DNA of 57,940 bases. Origin: an uncultured Ruminococcus sp. (GTDB lineage Bacteria > Bacillota > Clostridia > Oscillospirales > Acutalibacteraceae). Position numbers and translations under genes: made by a program. Where the stretch lies: positions 1-57,940 of the forward strand of contig CACYDP010000002.1 in NCBI GenBank assembly GCA_902773135.1, written 5' to 3'. Below are positions 26,993 to 35,771 of this stretch, piece by piece. Within the stretch, counting starts at the first letter, position 1. Every line of letters begins with the position of its first letter. The notes below the pieces were generated by a model. It made no database searches. It was not told the origin of the DNA and worked only from the letters and a program-made list of their open reading frames with translations.

Positions 26993-28792
26993 ATGGAAGA
27001 CAATTACAAATTTAAAGTCAATCTGGGAGGTATGATCGATATACTTTCCAATCATCTTTACAGTTCACCAAATGTTTTTGTTCGTGAACTGCTTCAAAAC
27101 TGTACCGATGCTGTCAGTGCAAGAATCGCAGCCGATACAAATTTTACCAAGAATGACGCACTCATTGAAATTGAAGCAACGGACGGAAAAACCATTATTT
27201 TCCGTGACAACGGTACGGGACTGGACGAAGAAGAAATTCATCAGTTTTTATCCGTTATCGGTCAGTCCTCCAAATATGATATTATCAACAGCCGTTCTAA
27301 CGGTGATTATATTGGTCGGTTCGGCATTGGTTTGCTGTCGTGTTTTATGGTGACGGATTGTATCACTGTCCACACCTCTTCCTATAAAACCCCCGGAAAA
27401 GTGTTGGAATGGAAAGGTATGTCTGACGGCACTTATACCATCAGCACCATTCATAAAACAATGAATACGGGTACGGAAATCATCCTCGAAAACAATAAAA
27501 AAAACAAAGAAGACTGGGTCAATGATTATTACCATCTTGACGAGATTGCTACTCTTATCTATTATTACGGCTTATTTCTTCAATACCCTGTCTATACCGT
27601 CAGCGGAAGTGAGCGTACACGGCTGAATCTGGAATACACGCTCGATGCAGACAAAAACAAGGAACGCTGTATGAAAATGGGAAAAATGTTTTTAGGAGAA
27701 GAGTTCCTTGACTGCTTCAATCTGAGATCCGAAAATGATCTTTTTGAAGGCATTGCCTACGTCCTCCCCTATCCCGTTGCGGCAAACGCTCATAATATGC
27801 ACCGCATCTATCTCAAAAATATGCTTTTGACAGAAAGCGGTGAAAAACTTCTTCCCGAATGGGCTTTCTTTATCCGCTGTATCATCAACACCAATCAACT
27901 GACTCCTACATCATCAAGAGAAGATTTTTACGAGAATGAAACGCTTTATCAGGCACAGGAAGAAATTGCGGACTGCATTTCCAATTATTTTGAAGAACTG
28001 GACTATCAAAACAGTGAATTGCTCAAAAAAATCGTACATATTCATCATTTAGCGGTAAAATCCGTTATCGCCAACGAGGACAGAGCCGATAACGTTCTGT
28101 TGCCCTACATTACCTTTATTACCTCTCTCGGAGAACTGAACGGAAAAGAAATCATCAACTTCGGCGGCAACGTGTTTTATACGGCAGATGAAAACCAGTT
28201 CAACCAGCTTGTACCGTTTTATTCTCAGCGTTCGGAGCTTTTTATCAATGCAGGCTATGTTTACGATAATGCAATCATTCAGAAATTGGCAGAGAAAAGC
28301 ACCAAAACCAATATTGTCAAAATCACCGAAACAGATATTGATCTGATGCTGGAAGATTCGGATATGGACGGCGACGAGGAAACAGAACAGTTTTTGGCAA
28401 ATGTATCGAAAATTCTGCGGAAATATGACTGTAAATCCTATGTCAAACAGTTCAGTCCTTTTGATATTCCTGCACTTTATACCATTAATGAACAGGCTAA
28501 AAATGCAAGACAAATACAGCGTTCACTGGAAAGTGCCAATGATATTTTCGCAGATATGCTCTCCTCTTTCGGAAGCGATATTTCTAACAAGACACAGGCG
28601 TGTATGTATTTTAATACCAATAATCTGACAGTGCGTAAACTGATTCAGACAAAAGATCAGGAACGTTTGAAGTGCTTTATTGAAATTCTGTATGTTCAGT
28701 CGCTTTTATCGGGTCATTTTCCACTGCTTCACAATGAAATGAAAACACTGAACGAAAATCTCTGCAAAGTGATTGACTTTAGTATTGAATGA
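26993..28792 (+). CDS. HSP90-family ATPase (divergent HtpG-like)
   Basis: The GHKL ATPase domain shows ELLQNCTDA (Glu32, Asn36), DNGTGLDEEE (Asp72) and the lid glycine motif GRFGIGLLSCF (108-118), all in HSP90 order. Residues 120-340 resemble the middle domain. The last 60 residues (TVRKLIQTKD..., then FIEILYVQSLLSG) resemble the C-terminal dimerisation helices. At 599 aa it is shorter than HtpG, and the middle region has an acidic insertion (LEDSDMDGDEETEQ). It is encoded 15 bases before a large helical-repeat protein, a plausible dedicated partner. Confidence 0.85.
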   Translation: MEDNYKFKVNLGGMIDILSNHLYSSPNVFVRELLQNCTDAVSARIAADTNFTKNDALIEIEATDGKTIIFRDNGTGLDEEEIHQFLSVIGQSSKYDIINSRSNGDYIGRFGIGLLSCFMVTDCITVHTSSYKTPGKVLEWKGMSDGTYTISTIHKTMNTGTEIILENNKKNKEDWVNDYYHLDEIATLIYYYGLFLQYPVYTVSGSERTRLNLEYTLDADKNKERCMKMGKMFLGEEFLDCFNLRSENDLFEGIAYVLPYPVAANAHNMHRIYLKNMLLTESGEKLLPEWAFFIRCIINTNQLTPTSSREDFYENETLYQAQEEIADCISNYFEELDYQNSELLKKIVHIHHLAVKSVIANEDRADNVLLPYITFITSLGELNGKEIINFGGNVFYTADENQFNQLVPFYSQRSELFINAGYVYDNAIIQKLAEKSTKTNIVKITETDIDLMLEDSDMDGDEETEQFLANVSKILRKYDCKSYVKQFSPFDIPALYTINEQAKNARQIQRSLESANDIFADMLSSFGSDISNKTQACMYFNTNNLTVRKLIQTKDQERLKCFIEILYVQSLLSGHFPLLHNEMKTLNENLCKVIDFSIE

Positions 28793-28807
28793 GGTGACAC
28801 AAACATA

Positions 28808-30886
28808 ATGTATTACAGTGATTATGAAAAAATGTTTTTTGAAAATATCGAACACGGAACAGTCAGATTTGAGGCTGTCAAAAAAGCTCTTGATTCCGCT
28901 ATGGACAACCAGGATGCTGAAGCTGCTCTGTACCTGTATTATGAGCTGATGTACGAAGATGTTTTTCATGGTAATTGTTACAACAGCACCATTTTATTTC
29001 CGGAATACTTGGCTTACTTTGAAAAACATCCCGAACTGGAACAAGAACATTCCCATAATGTGATGTGGGCATATAAGTGGGTGATCCATAATCTAAAAAA
29101 TTTCCATCAGATTCCCCTTGCTCAGATCGAAAAAATCTATGATCAGTATGCGGTATTCTGCAAAAAGTTCGGTTACAGTATGAGAAGCTATTACGAATTT
29201 CTGGCGTGTTTTATTATGGATCAGATGGAAAAAGAACAAAAATTCTGTGATCTTACTTCCATCGAAGCTCTGCAAAAAATGCTGAAATGCAAAAGAGATG
29301 ATCTCAGCGACTGCAGAGCCTGCGAACTTGATAAACAGGCAGAACTCAGTCTTAAGATAGAAGACGATCCCGATAAGGCATTGAAAATCATCAAACCTGT
29401 TTTTGACGGTATGGTGAAATGTGCGGAAGTACCTGATGCAACTTATGCCAATTTCGGACAATATTATTTTGAAAAAGGCGATCTTCAGACAGCTGTACAG
29501 TATGCGGAAAAATCTTATCGAATGATTGACCGAAAATACGGAAATGACAACGGCTTGTTGGATTATAAAGCAATTTGTGCCAATATCATTGCTTATGCCA
29601 ATCCACAGAAAGCTTTGAAAATGATTAAAAAAATCATTCCTTTTATTGAAAACAGCTCGAACGGATGGGATTGTTTTGAATTTTTTCTTGCTGCTTATCA
29701 TACAATGCTTTGTCTTGAAAGTATCGGAAGAACCAAAGTCAAAATCAATCTTCCGTTCAAAAATGATGCCATCTATCAGGACAGCGGTATTTACAATATA
29801 GAAGACATCAAGAACTATATGTATGAAAAAGCAAAGTATCACGCTGATCGTTTTGATGCAAGAAACCGCAACAAAAAATACAATCAAAGATTATCTAAGG
29901 TCTATCAATTTGATGATCAATTCAGTTTGAAAAAAGATGAAAGTTTGGATATACCGGTTTTACAGTATATAGAAGAAAATATCGATGAAGGCATTCTCCC
30001 CGAAAACTTTTCTCTCCCTCGTCCCTCTTCCAAAGACGAATCTGCATTTGCCGACGGAACATCAGACGGTATTACATTGTATCATACCGAGCCTGTACAG
30101 TACGATATTGGTGATCTTGCAGAATTGATCCATATTGCCGGTCAAGGCAAAACAAAGCTCGCCGCTGCTAAAATCGAAAATTATTTTAAGAACAGCGATA
30201 CAAAAGTCATTTATATTTTTGAAACGGTTCAGAATTATATTATCGAAAATAAAGAAAATTTGCCGGCTCAAGATATTTTTAATCTGGGTATCACTTTAAC
30301 GGTGCATGGTATTCATTATGAAACGGTCAAACTCGGATTGATTATCCTGTCTTTATTTTCAGATTTCAACGAGCATCTTATGGAGGCAATCATCACGCTT
30401 GCTGCCTGCAACGAATTTACATTATTCTGTCTGATGGCTGTTGAAGAACTGGAAAATGCCAATGAAATTAAATTTAAAATGGCACAAAATGTTTTTGGCT
30501 GGGGCAAAATTCATACCCTCAATCATCTTGAACCGGAAAACGACGAAATCAAAGAATGGATTCTGTATGAGGGAATCAAAAACAATGTGCACCCCGGTTA
30601 TTCTGCAATACGCTGTTTTCAGAAAGCTGATGTACATACACGTCTGGAAAATGGTCTGAAACAAGAAGAACTGACTCCTGTCGGTATGATCCTGATGTTT
30701 TTAATAGAAGACGGTCCTACCATCGGAATCGAAGCGTTTGAGGACGGTGACAATATGATTGATCGGTATCTTGACAGTGCCGAAAAACTGGAACTGAGTG
30801 AAACAGACCGCCAAATCATTGAATTTATTTCAAAAAATTATGACAACGATACTATCTGCCAGCGATGCAAAAGTCTATTACCTTAG
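28808..30886 (+). CDS. Large helical-repeat (TPR-like) partner of the HSP90-like protein
   Basis: A 692-aa cytoplasmic protein, mostly alpha-helical by composition. The clearest TPR-like unit is near residues 210-245 (YANFGQYYFEKGDLQTAVQYAEKSY). An Asp/Ser-rich linker near 385-430 divides two helical halves. There is no signal peptide, membrane segment or enzyme motif that I recognise. It ends with an isolated CQRC pair. It follows the HSP90-like gene by 15 bases, suggesting one transcript. By analogy with eukaryotic TPR co-chaperones it could dock on that chaperone, but the C-terminal MEEVD ligand is absent there, so any contact must differ. Confidence 0.6.
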   Translation: MYYSDYEKMFFENIEHGTVRFEAVKKALDSAMDNQDAEAALYLYYELMYEDVFHGNCYNSTILFPEYLAYFEKHPELEQEHSHNVMWAYKWVIHNLKNFHQIPLAQIEKIYDQYAVFCKKFGYSMRSYYEFLACFIMDQMEKEQKFCDLTSIEALQKMLKCKRDDLSDCRACELDKQAELSLKIEDDPDKALKIIKPVFDGMVKCAEVPDATYANFGQYYFEKGDLQTAVQYAEKSYRMIDRKYGNDNGLLDYKAICANIIAYANPQKALKMIKKIIPFIENSSNGWDCFEFFLAAYHTMLCLESIGRTKVKINLPFKNDAIYQDSGIYNIEDIKNYMYEKAKYHADRFDARNRNKKYNQRLSKVYQFDDQFSLKKDESLDIPVLQYIEENIDEGILPENFSLPRPSSKDESAFADGTSDGITLYHTEPVQYDIGDLAELIHIAGQGKTKLAAAKIENYFKNSDTKVIYIFETVQNYIIENKENLPAQDIFNLGITLTVHGIHYETVKLGLIILSLFSDFNEHLMEAIITLAACNEFTLFCLMAVEELENANEIKFKMAQNVFGWGKIHTLNHLEPENDEIKEWILYEGIKNNVHPGYSAIRCFQKADVHTRLENGLKQEELTPVGMILMFLIEDGPTIGIEAFEDGDNMIDRYLDSAEKLELSETDRQIIEFISKNYDNDTICQRCKSLLP

Positions 30887-30933
30887 GGTCTGTTTAAAAT
30901 CTTCGCACCGTACAGATATGAAACAGGCTCTTG

Positions 30934-30996
30934 AATTCAGCGGTTTTAGGAAAAGGGTTTTCCCCGGGAAACTGCCCGACAACATTGATTTTCGTG
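30934..30996 (+). repeat. Dispersed repeat, copy 1 (upstream of glyS)
   Basis: This 63-base core matches the complement of 53247-53308 at all but about six positions, including the palindromic TTTTCC(C)CGGGAAA centre and the ATTGATTTyCGTG end. Weaker similarity extends left to about 30896. The outer inverted terminus of the second copy is missing, so this copy is truncated. It lies between the TPR gene stop and the glyS promoter. Confidence 0.8.
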
Positions 30997-31014
30997 TTAT
31001 TTCAATGATAACAC

Positions 31015-31043
31015 TTGCAGTCCTAAAGAAAAAATGGTAAAAT
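31015..31043 (+). promoter_or_regulatory. Sigma-A promoter of glyS with upstream hairpin
   Basis: TTGCAG (31015-31020), a 17-base spacer and TAAAAT (31038-31043). A 7-bp inverted repeat GTGTTAT/ATAACAC (30994-31014) abuts the -35 box and could be the terminator of the preceding operon or an operator. Confidence 0.65.
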
Positions 31044-31078
31044 AATAACGATTTCATTTCGTTATGGAGGAAAGAAAA

Positions 31079-32455
31079 ATGAAAAATACAGAAAAAACAC
31101 TTGACAAAATTGTTGCTCTCTGCAAAAACAGAGGATTCGTCTATCCCGGCTCCGAAATTTACGGCGGTCTTGCCAATACCTGGGATTACGGCCCTCTTGG
31201 CACAGCATTGAAAAACAATATAAAATCTGCCTGGCTCAAAAAATTTGTACAGGAAAATAAGTACAATGTAGGTCTGGATTCCGCTATTCTGATGAATCCT
31301 CAGACTTGGGTCGCATCGGGTCATCTGGGCGGCTTTTCCGATCCCCTGATGGACTGTAAAGAATGTAAAACACGTCACCGTGCTGATAATCTGATCGAAG
31401 AATTTGACGGTACCAACGTTGCCGGCTGGACCAACGAACAACTGACCGATTATATCAACGAAAAAAATATTCCCTGCCCCGACTGCGGAAAACATAATTT
31501 TACCGATATTCGTCAGTTTAACCTGATGTTCAAAACATTCCAGGGTACAACGGAAGGTACGAAAGATGAACTCTATCTTCGTCCCGAAACGGCTCAGGGT
31601 ATTTTTGTCAACTTCGCCAATATTCAGAGAACCAGCCGTAAAAAAGTGCCTTTCGGTGTTGCTCAAATCGGAAAGTCCTTCAGAAACGAAATTACCCCCG
31701 GTAAATTCATCTTCCGTGTACGTGAATTCGAGCAGATGGAACTTGAATTTTTCTGCAAACCCGATACTGACCTCGAATGGTTCTCCTACTGGAGAGGTTT
31801 CTGCCGTGATTGGCTTTATTCGCTGAATATTAAAGAAGAAAATCTCAGACTGCGTGACCACGAGCCCGAAGAACTCAGTTTCTATTCCAAAGCAACCACA
31901 GATTTTGAATATCTTTTCCCGTTCGGTTGGGGCGAACTCTGGGGTATTGCCGACAGAACCGACTATGACCTGACTCAGCATATCAACACAAGCGGAAAAA
32001 GTCTGGAATACTTCGACCCCCAGACAAACGAAAAATATATTCCGTATGTTATAGAACCTTCACTCGGCGTGGAGCGTCTTTTCCTTGCTGTTGTTTGCGA
32101 AGCATATGACGAAGAAACCATCGACGAAAAAGATACCAGAGTGGTACTTCACTTCCACCCTGCTCTTGCACCTGTCAAAGCTGCCGTACTTCCGCTTTCC
32201 AAAAAACTGGGTGAAAAAGCAGACGAAGTTTATACACTTCTTTCCAAACATTTTGCCGTTGAATATGACGATGCCGGTTCTATCGGAAAAAGATACCGCC
32301 GTCAGGACGAAATTGGTACACCTTTCTGTATCACCTATGATTTCGACAGCATTGAAGACGGCTGCGTTACTGTTCGTGACCGTGACACAATGCAGCAGGA
32401 AAGAGTTCCTGTTGATCAGTTGGTTGACTTTATCAACAACAAACTTGCATTTTAA
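31079..32455 (+). CDS. glyS: Glycyl-tRNA synthetase (dimeric type)
   Basis: A class II synthetase of the single-chain alpha2 type. It has [18 protein letters not shown] and WDYGPLG at the start, a Cys cluster (CKECKTRHR ... CPDCGKH), and motif 2 [23 protein letters not shown]. Motif 3 (PSLGVERLF) and the anticodon-binding domain follow. It charges tRNA-Gly. The ATG at 31079 is chosen because GGAGG precedes it by 8 bases; the upstream in-frame ATG contains that site. At 458 aa it is normal. No T-box is present upstream. Confidence 0.96.
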   Translation: MKNTEKTLDKIVALCKNRGFVYPGSEIYGGLANTWDYGPLGTALKNNIKSAWLKKFVQENKYNVGLDSAILMNPQTWVASGHLGGFSDPLMDCKECKTRHRADNLIEEFDGTNVAGWTNEQLTDYINEKNIPCPDCGKHNFTDIRQFNLMFKTFQGTTEGTKDELYLRPETAQGIFVNFANIQRTSRKKVPFGVAQIGKSFRNEITPGKFIFRVREFEQMELEFFCKPDTDLEWFSYWRGFCRDWLYSLNIKEENLRLRDHEPEELSFYSKATTDFEYLFPFGWGELWGIADRTDYDLTQHINTSGKSLEYFDPQTNEKYIPYVIEPSLGVERLFLAVVCEAYDEETIDEKDTRVVLHFHPALAPVKAAVLPLSKKLGEKADEVYTLLSKHFAVEYDDAGSIGKRYRRQDEIGTPFCITYDFDSIEDGCVTVRDRDTMQQERVPVDQLVDFINNKLAF

Positions 32456-32465
32456 TCCTATCAAA

Positions 32466-32506
32466 AACAGGGAGCAAACCGAACGTGGTTTGCTCCCTGT
32501 TTTTTT
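32466..32506. terminator. Strong bidirectional terminator between glyS and hisE
   Basis: AACAGGGAGCAAACC (32466-32480) pairs with GGTTTGCTCCCTGTT (32487-32501). An A-run precedes it and a T-run follows. It serves both convergent units. Confidence 0.92.
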
Positions 32507-32514
32507 CATTACTA

Positions 32515-32850
32515 TCAGGTATTTTTATCTACCTGATGAAATGTTTTCAGATTCCCGGTTTTTCCGCTGCGTTTTGCCAGCTCGTCCATCACTTCGTCAA
32601 CGCTGATTCCCTGCTCTGCCATCATTACAAACAAATGATAGATCAGGTCTGAAATTTCAAGAACGGTTTCTTTATTATCACCGTTTTTAGCGGCAATAAT
32701 GGTTTCGGAACATTCTTCTCCTACTTTTTTCAAAATTTTATCAAGACCCTTTTCAAACAGATAGCAGGTATAAGAACCTTCCTGATGTGAATTTTTTCTG
32801 CTTATAATAGTTTCATAAAGCTGATAAAGCTCATTTTGATTACTGCTCAT
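32515..32850 (-). CDS. hisE: Phosphoribosyl-ATP pyrophosphatase
   Basis: An MazG-like all-alpha fold with [18 protein letters not shown] and [19 protein letters not shown]. It performs step 2 of histidine synthesis. The ATG at 32850 follows GGGAGG by 9 bases and overlaps the end of hisI by 11 bases. It is separate from hisI here, not fused. It is the last gene of the hisBAIE unit. Confidence 0.95.
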   Translation of the reverse strand: MSSNQNELYQLYETIISRKNSHQEGSYTCYLFEKGLDKILKKVGEECSETIIAAKNGDNKETVLEISDLIYHLFVMMAEQGISVDEVMDELAKRSGKTGNLKTFHQVDKNT

Positions 32851-33190
32851 TTTGAAATTCCTCCCATATGTTGTTAAAGAAGCAAGAATGACTGCCCGTA
32901 TGACAGGCAGCACCTGTCTGCTCTACGATGACAAGAAGTGTATCTTTATCGCAGTCACCCTTTATATCAATGACTTTCTGAAGATGACCGCTTGTGGCAC
33001 CTTTATTCCAAAGTTCCTGACGGGAACGGCTGTAAAACCACGTATAGCCCGTTTCAAAGGTTTTACGCATCGACTCACGGTTCATATACGCAAGCATCAG
33101 CACCTGATTAGTATCTTTTTCCTGCACCACAGCAGGAATCAAATCGGACTTTTGAAAATAATCTTCTATAAAATCAAATTGATTGTTCAT
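32840..33190 (-). CDS. hisI: Phosphoribosyl-AMP cyclohydrolase
   Basis: It shows [31 protein letters not shown] and the zinc and magnesium ligands in [12 protein letters not shown] and CHTGSHSCF. It opens the purine ring of PR-AMP (step 3). At 116 aa it is typical of the stand-alone enzyme. It lies 16 bases after hisA. Confidence 0.96.
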   Translation of the reverse strand: MNNQFDFIEDYFQKSDLIPAVVQEKDTNQVLMLAYMNRESMRKTFETGYTWFYSRSRQELWNKGATSGHLQKVIDIKGDCDKDTLLVIVEQTGAACHTGSHSCFFNNIWEEFQNEQ

Positions 33191-33206
33191 AAATTACCTC
33201 ATCTGA

Positions 33207-33932
33207 TTATTGTTTGATACTGCCTGCCTCGATCGCCTGAGAAAGCTCCAAAGAACCGGTATAAATCGCTTTGCCGGTGATAGCACCGTAAATGCCCAGA
33301 GCCGAAAGATTAATAATATCTTTCAGATTTGCAACACCGCCTGAAGCAATGATATTGCATTTTACGGAGGCTTTCAGTTCGTCCAGCATCGGCAGATTTG
33401 GACCGGACAGCATACCGTCTTTGGAAATATCCGTAAAGATAATATACTGTATACCTATTTTTTCCATTTGCTTTGCCAGATCAATATAATGAACTTCGGA
33501 AGTATCTGTCCAACCTTCTGCTGATACCATACCGTTGCGGGCATCAATGCTGACTGCAATTTGCGAAGCATATTTACTAACAGCTTCCTGTACAAATTCG
33601 GGGTCTTTGATCGCTGCCGAACCAAGTATCACACGGTCAATACCGTTTTCGATGTAATAATCGACCGAGTCCATAGAACGTATACCGCCGCCTACCTCTA
33701 TCTTGATCTGCGGACAATTTTTTCTGACATTCAATATTACGTCGGAATTGACTCTTTTGCCATCTTTTGCACCGTCAAGATCTACCATATGCATAAACCC
33801 GGCACCTGCGTCAATAAATTTTTTCGCTGTGTCAACGGCATCTTCGGCTACCTTATGTGCGGTAGAATAATCACCCTTATATAAACGTACACAATTTCCG
33901 TCCTTAATATCAATTGCCGGTAAAACTAACAT
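33207..33932 (-). CDS. hisA: ProFAR isomerase
   Basis: A TIM barrel with the catalytic Asp in LPAIDIKDGNCVRL and the phosphate-binding segments VGGGIRSMDSV and ASGGVANLKDI. It isomerises ProFAR to PRFAR (step 4). The next enzyme, the HisH-HisF synthase, is not encoded beside it, which is unusual for Firmicutes. The 46-base gap to hisB holds no gene. Confidence 0.96.
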   Translation of the reverse strand: MLVLPAIDIKDGNCVRLYKGDYSTAHKVAEDAVDTAKKFIDAGAGFMHMVDLDGAKDGKRVNSDVILNVRKNCPQIKIEVGGGIRSMDSVDYYIENGIDRVILGSAAIKDPEFVQEAVSKYASQIAVSIDARNGMVSAEGWTDTSEVHYIDLAKQMEKIGIQYIIFTDISKDGMLSGPNLPMLDELKASVKCNIIASGGVANLKDIINLSALGIYGAITGKAIYTGSLELSQAIEAGSIKQ

Positions 33933-33978
33933 AAATCCTCAACCTTCCTTTTTACAAATCAAATCATATGTATATCTG

Positions 33979-34556
33979 TTAAAGCACCCCTTTGGTAGAC
34001 AAAGGTTGGCTGTTTTCAGTAGGTTTCACAGCCGCATTGAGTGCATGAGCCAAAGCCTTGTACAGTGCTTCCGTAATATGATGGGAATTCTTTCCGTAAC
34101 AGGATTTCAGATGCAGCGTAATGCCTGCATTATAGGCAAATGCCCTCATAAACTCTTCTGTCATACAGCTGTCATATCCCCCGATTTTTTCCTCCGGAAA
34201 ACAGCGTCAAAAACCAGAAACGGTCTGCCGCTTATATCAAGAGAACAAAATCCCAGTGCCTCGTCCATAGGAACATAAAAAGAGCCGAAACGTGCAATTC
34301 CGCCTTTATCCCCCAAAGCCTTATCAAAAGCCTTTCCGAGAACGATTCCTGTATCCTCCACCGTATGATGACAATCAACATAAAGATCTCCGACAGCCTT
34401 GACTTTCAGCCCGAAACCGCCGTGCACCGAAAATGCGGTAAGCATATGGTCAAAAAAACCGATACCCGTATCGATCAGTGTTTCTCCTCCGTCGATATTC
34501 AATTCAACACAAATCTGTGTTTCTTTTGTTTTTCTTTCTACTGCCGCATTACGCAT
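33979..34556 (-). pseudogene. hisB: Imidazoleglycerol-phosphate dehydratase, frameshifted
   Basis: The 5' part (34556 to about 34198) encodes the HisB N-terminus through FFDHMLTAFSVHGGF and HHTVEDTGI to RPFLVFDAVF, then goes out of frame and stops. The 3' part, in another frame, continues with FPEEKIGGYDSCMTEEF and the second metal site GKNSHHITEALYKALAHAL to STKGVL. One extra T in the minus-strand run at 34198-34201 (four present, five needed) restores one continuous 192-aa HisB. It is either a real mutation or a homopolymer sequencing error. The start is ATG 34556, 8 bases after GAGG. Confidence 0.92.
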
Positions 34557-34585
34557 TTTCATCACCTCGTGTTAATTGCGTGTAT

Positions 34586-34614
34586 AGTATAACTCATTTT
34601 CTTTGATTTGTAAA
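34586..34614 (-). promoter_or_regulatory. Internal promoter for hisBAIE
   Basis: On the minus strand TTTACA (complement of 34609-34614), a 17-base spacer and TATACT (complement of 34586-34591), 30 bases before hisB. The 114-base gap between hisC and hisB and this promoter imply two his transcription units. Confidence 0.7.
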
Positions 34615-34670
34615 CACTGTTGTATGGAAATAAATGCTATTTTATAATTTTTTTACATACTCATCAAAAA

Positions 34671-35753
34671 TTAATGACTTTCGGTAATATATTTTTCAAG
34701 AATGTATCTTTCGATATATTTCAGCACTTCTGTATTTTCGTATTCAGAACCACAAGTGATTCTGAGTGCTGATATATTGGCAAAGAAACGAACGGCTATT
34801 CCTTTATCCAGAAGATATTCAAATACATCTTTTGCAAAATCAAATCTCACCAATACAAAATTAGCACAAGGTTGAAAGATCTCAAAGGGAAGCTGATATT
34901 GATCTTTCATCACCTGTATCTCTTGATAAAGTTGTTTGGTATTGTCAATGATTTTCCGGCACTCGCCTTTCAGCAAAGCCTTGTGGGAATATACACAGGT
35001 TCCTATTTTCTGTGTCAAGGTATTGACATTATAAGGTGATTTTACGGCTCTGAGTGCCTTCGTGATTTTCTTTGAGGATACCGCAAACCCCAGTCGTAAT
35101 GCCGCAAATCCGACGGCTTTTGACGCTGTTTTAAGAATAATGAGATTATCATAATCAGCAGCCTCACAAAGCAGCGGCTGATCCCAAAAATCCATATAGG
35201 CTTCATCAAGAACAACCAGAGCATTCACACTTGTAACAAGTTTCCTTGCATCTTCGGCGGTAATTCCCTGACCGGTGGGATTACAAGGATTTGAAAAAAT
35301 CAGCATATCCGCATTGTTATCATTGACGGTTCTGATCAATTCATCGACATCGATCTGAAGGCTGTCGGATTTACTGAATGAAATCACCTGATTTTCGGAG
35401 ATAGATGAATAAAATCTGTACATTGAAAAATCCGGTTCAACTACCACCACTTTGCTGTTTCTTTGCAGCATAGCAGAAGACAGAATATACAGCATTTCGT
35501 CCGAACCGTTTGATGCCGTTACCGTATCGGGATCAATATCGTAAAATGCGGAAAATGATTGGATCAATTTTTCCGCTGTCGGATCGGGATAGCGGTTAAA
35601 ATCAATATTGTCAATGATGCTGTGTACTTCTTTTTTAATTTCCTCGGGTATATTGTAAAAAGACTCGTTGGCATCCAGTCTGATTCTGTAATTTCCTTTT
35701 ATGGGTTCATAAGGTTCAAGATTACGAACCTTTTCGCAAAGTTCATATGACAT
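34671..35753 (-). CDS. hisC: Histidinol-phosphate aminotransferase
   Basis: A fold-type I PLP aminotransferase. It has IRLDANESFYN, SNPCNPTGQGI, the aspartate in LDEAYMDF, the PLP lysine in LKTASKAVGFAALRLGF and the C-terminal arginine region. It converts imidazole acetol phosphate to histidinol phosphate (step 7). At 360 aa it is normal. It lies 18 bases after hisD. Confidence 0.95.
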   Translation of the reverse strand: MSYELCEKVRNLEPYEPIKGNYRIRLDANESFYNIPEEIKKEVHSIIDNIDFNRYPDPTAEKLIQSFSAFYDIDPDTVTASNGSDEMLYILSSAMLQRNSKVVVVEPDFSMYRFYSSISENQVISFSKSDSLQIDVDELIRTVNDNNADMLIFSNPCNPTGQGITAEDARKLVTSVNALVVLDEAYMDFWDQPLLCEAADYDNLIILKTASKAVGFAALRLGFAVSSKKITKALRAVKSPYNVNTLTQKIGTCVYSHKALLKGECRKIIDNTKQLYQEIQVMKDQYQLPFEIFQPCANFVLVRFDFAKDVFEYLLDKGIAVRFFANISALRITCGSEYENTEVLKYIERYILEKYITESH

Positions 35754-35771
35754 AGAAACACCTCTTGAGCA

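Noticed and set aside
29093-29887. 264-codon minus-strand ORF opposite the TPR-like gene
   Set aside because: Phe/Ile-rich antisense translation typical of reversed Lys/Glu codons; no ribosome binding site.
30878-31981. 367-codon minus-strand ORF opposite glyS
   Set aside because: Shadow of a conserved synthetase; it also runs through the glyS promoter and the dispersed repeat.
34165-34215. Programmed ribosomal frameshift in hisB
   Set aside because: No X-XXY-YYZ slippery site and no obvious downstream stem; hisB is not known to use recoding. A mutation or sequencing error is simpler.
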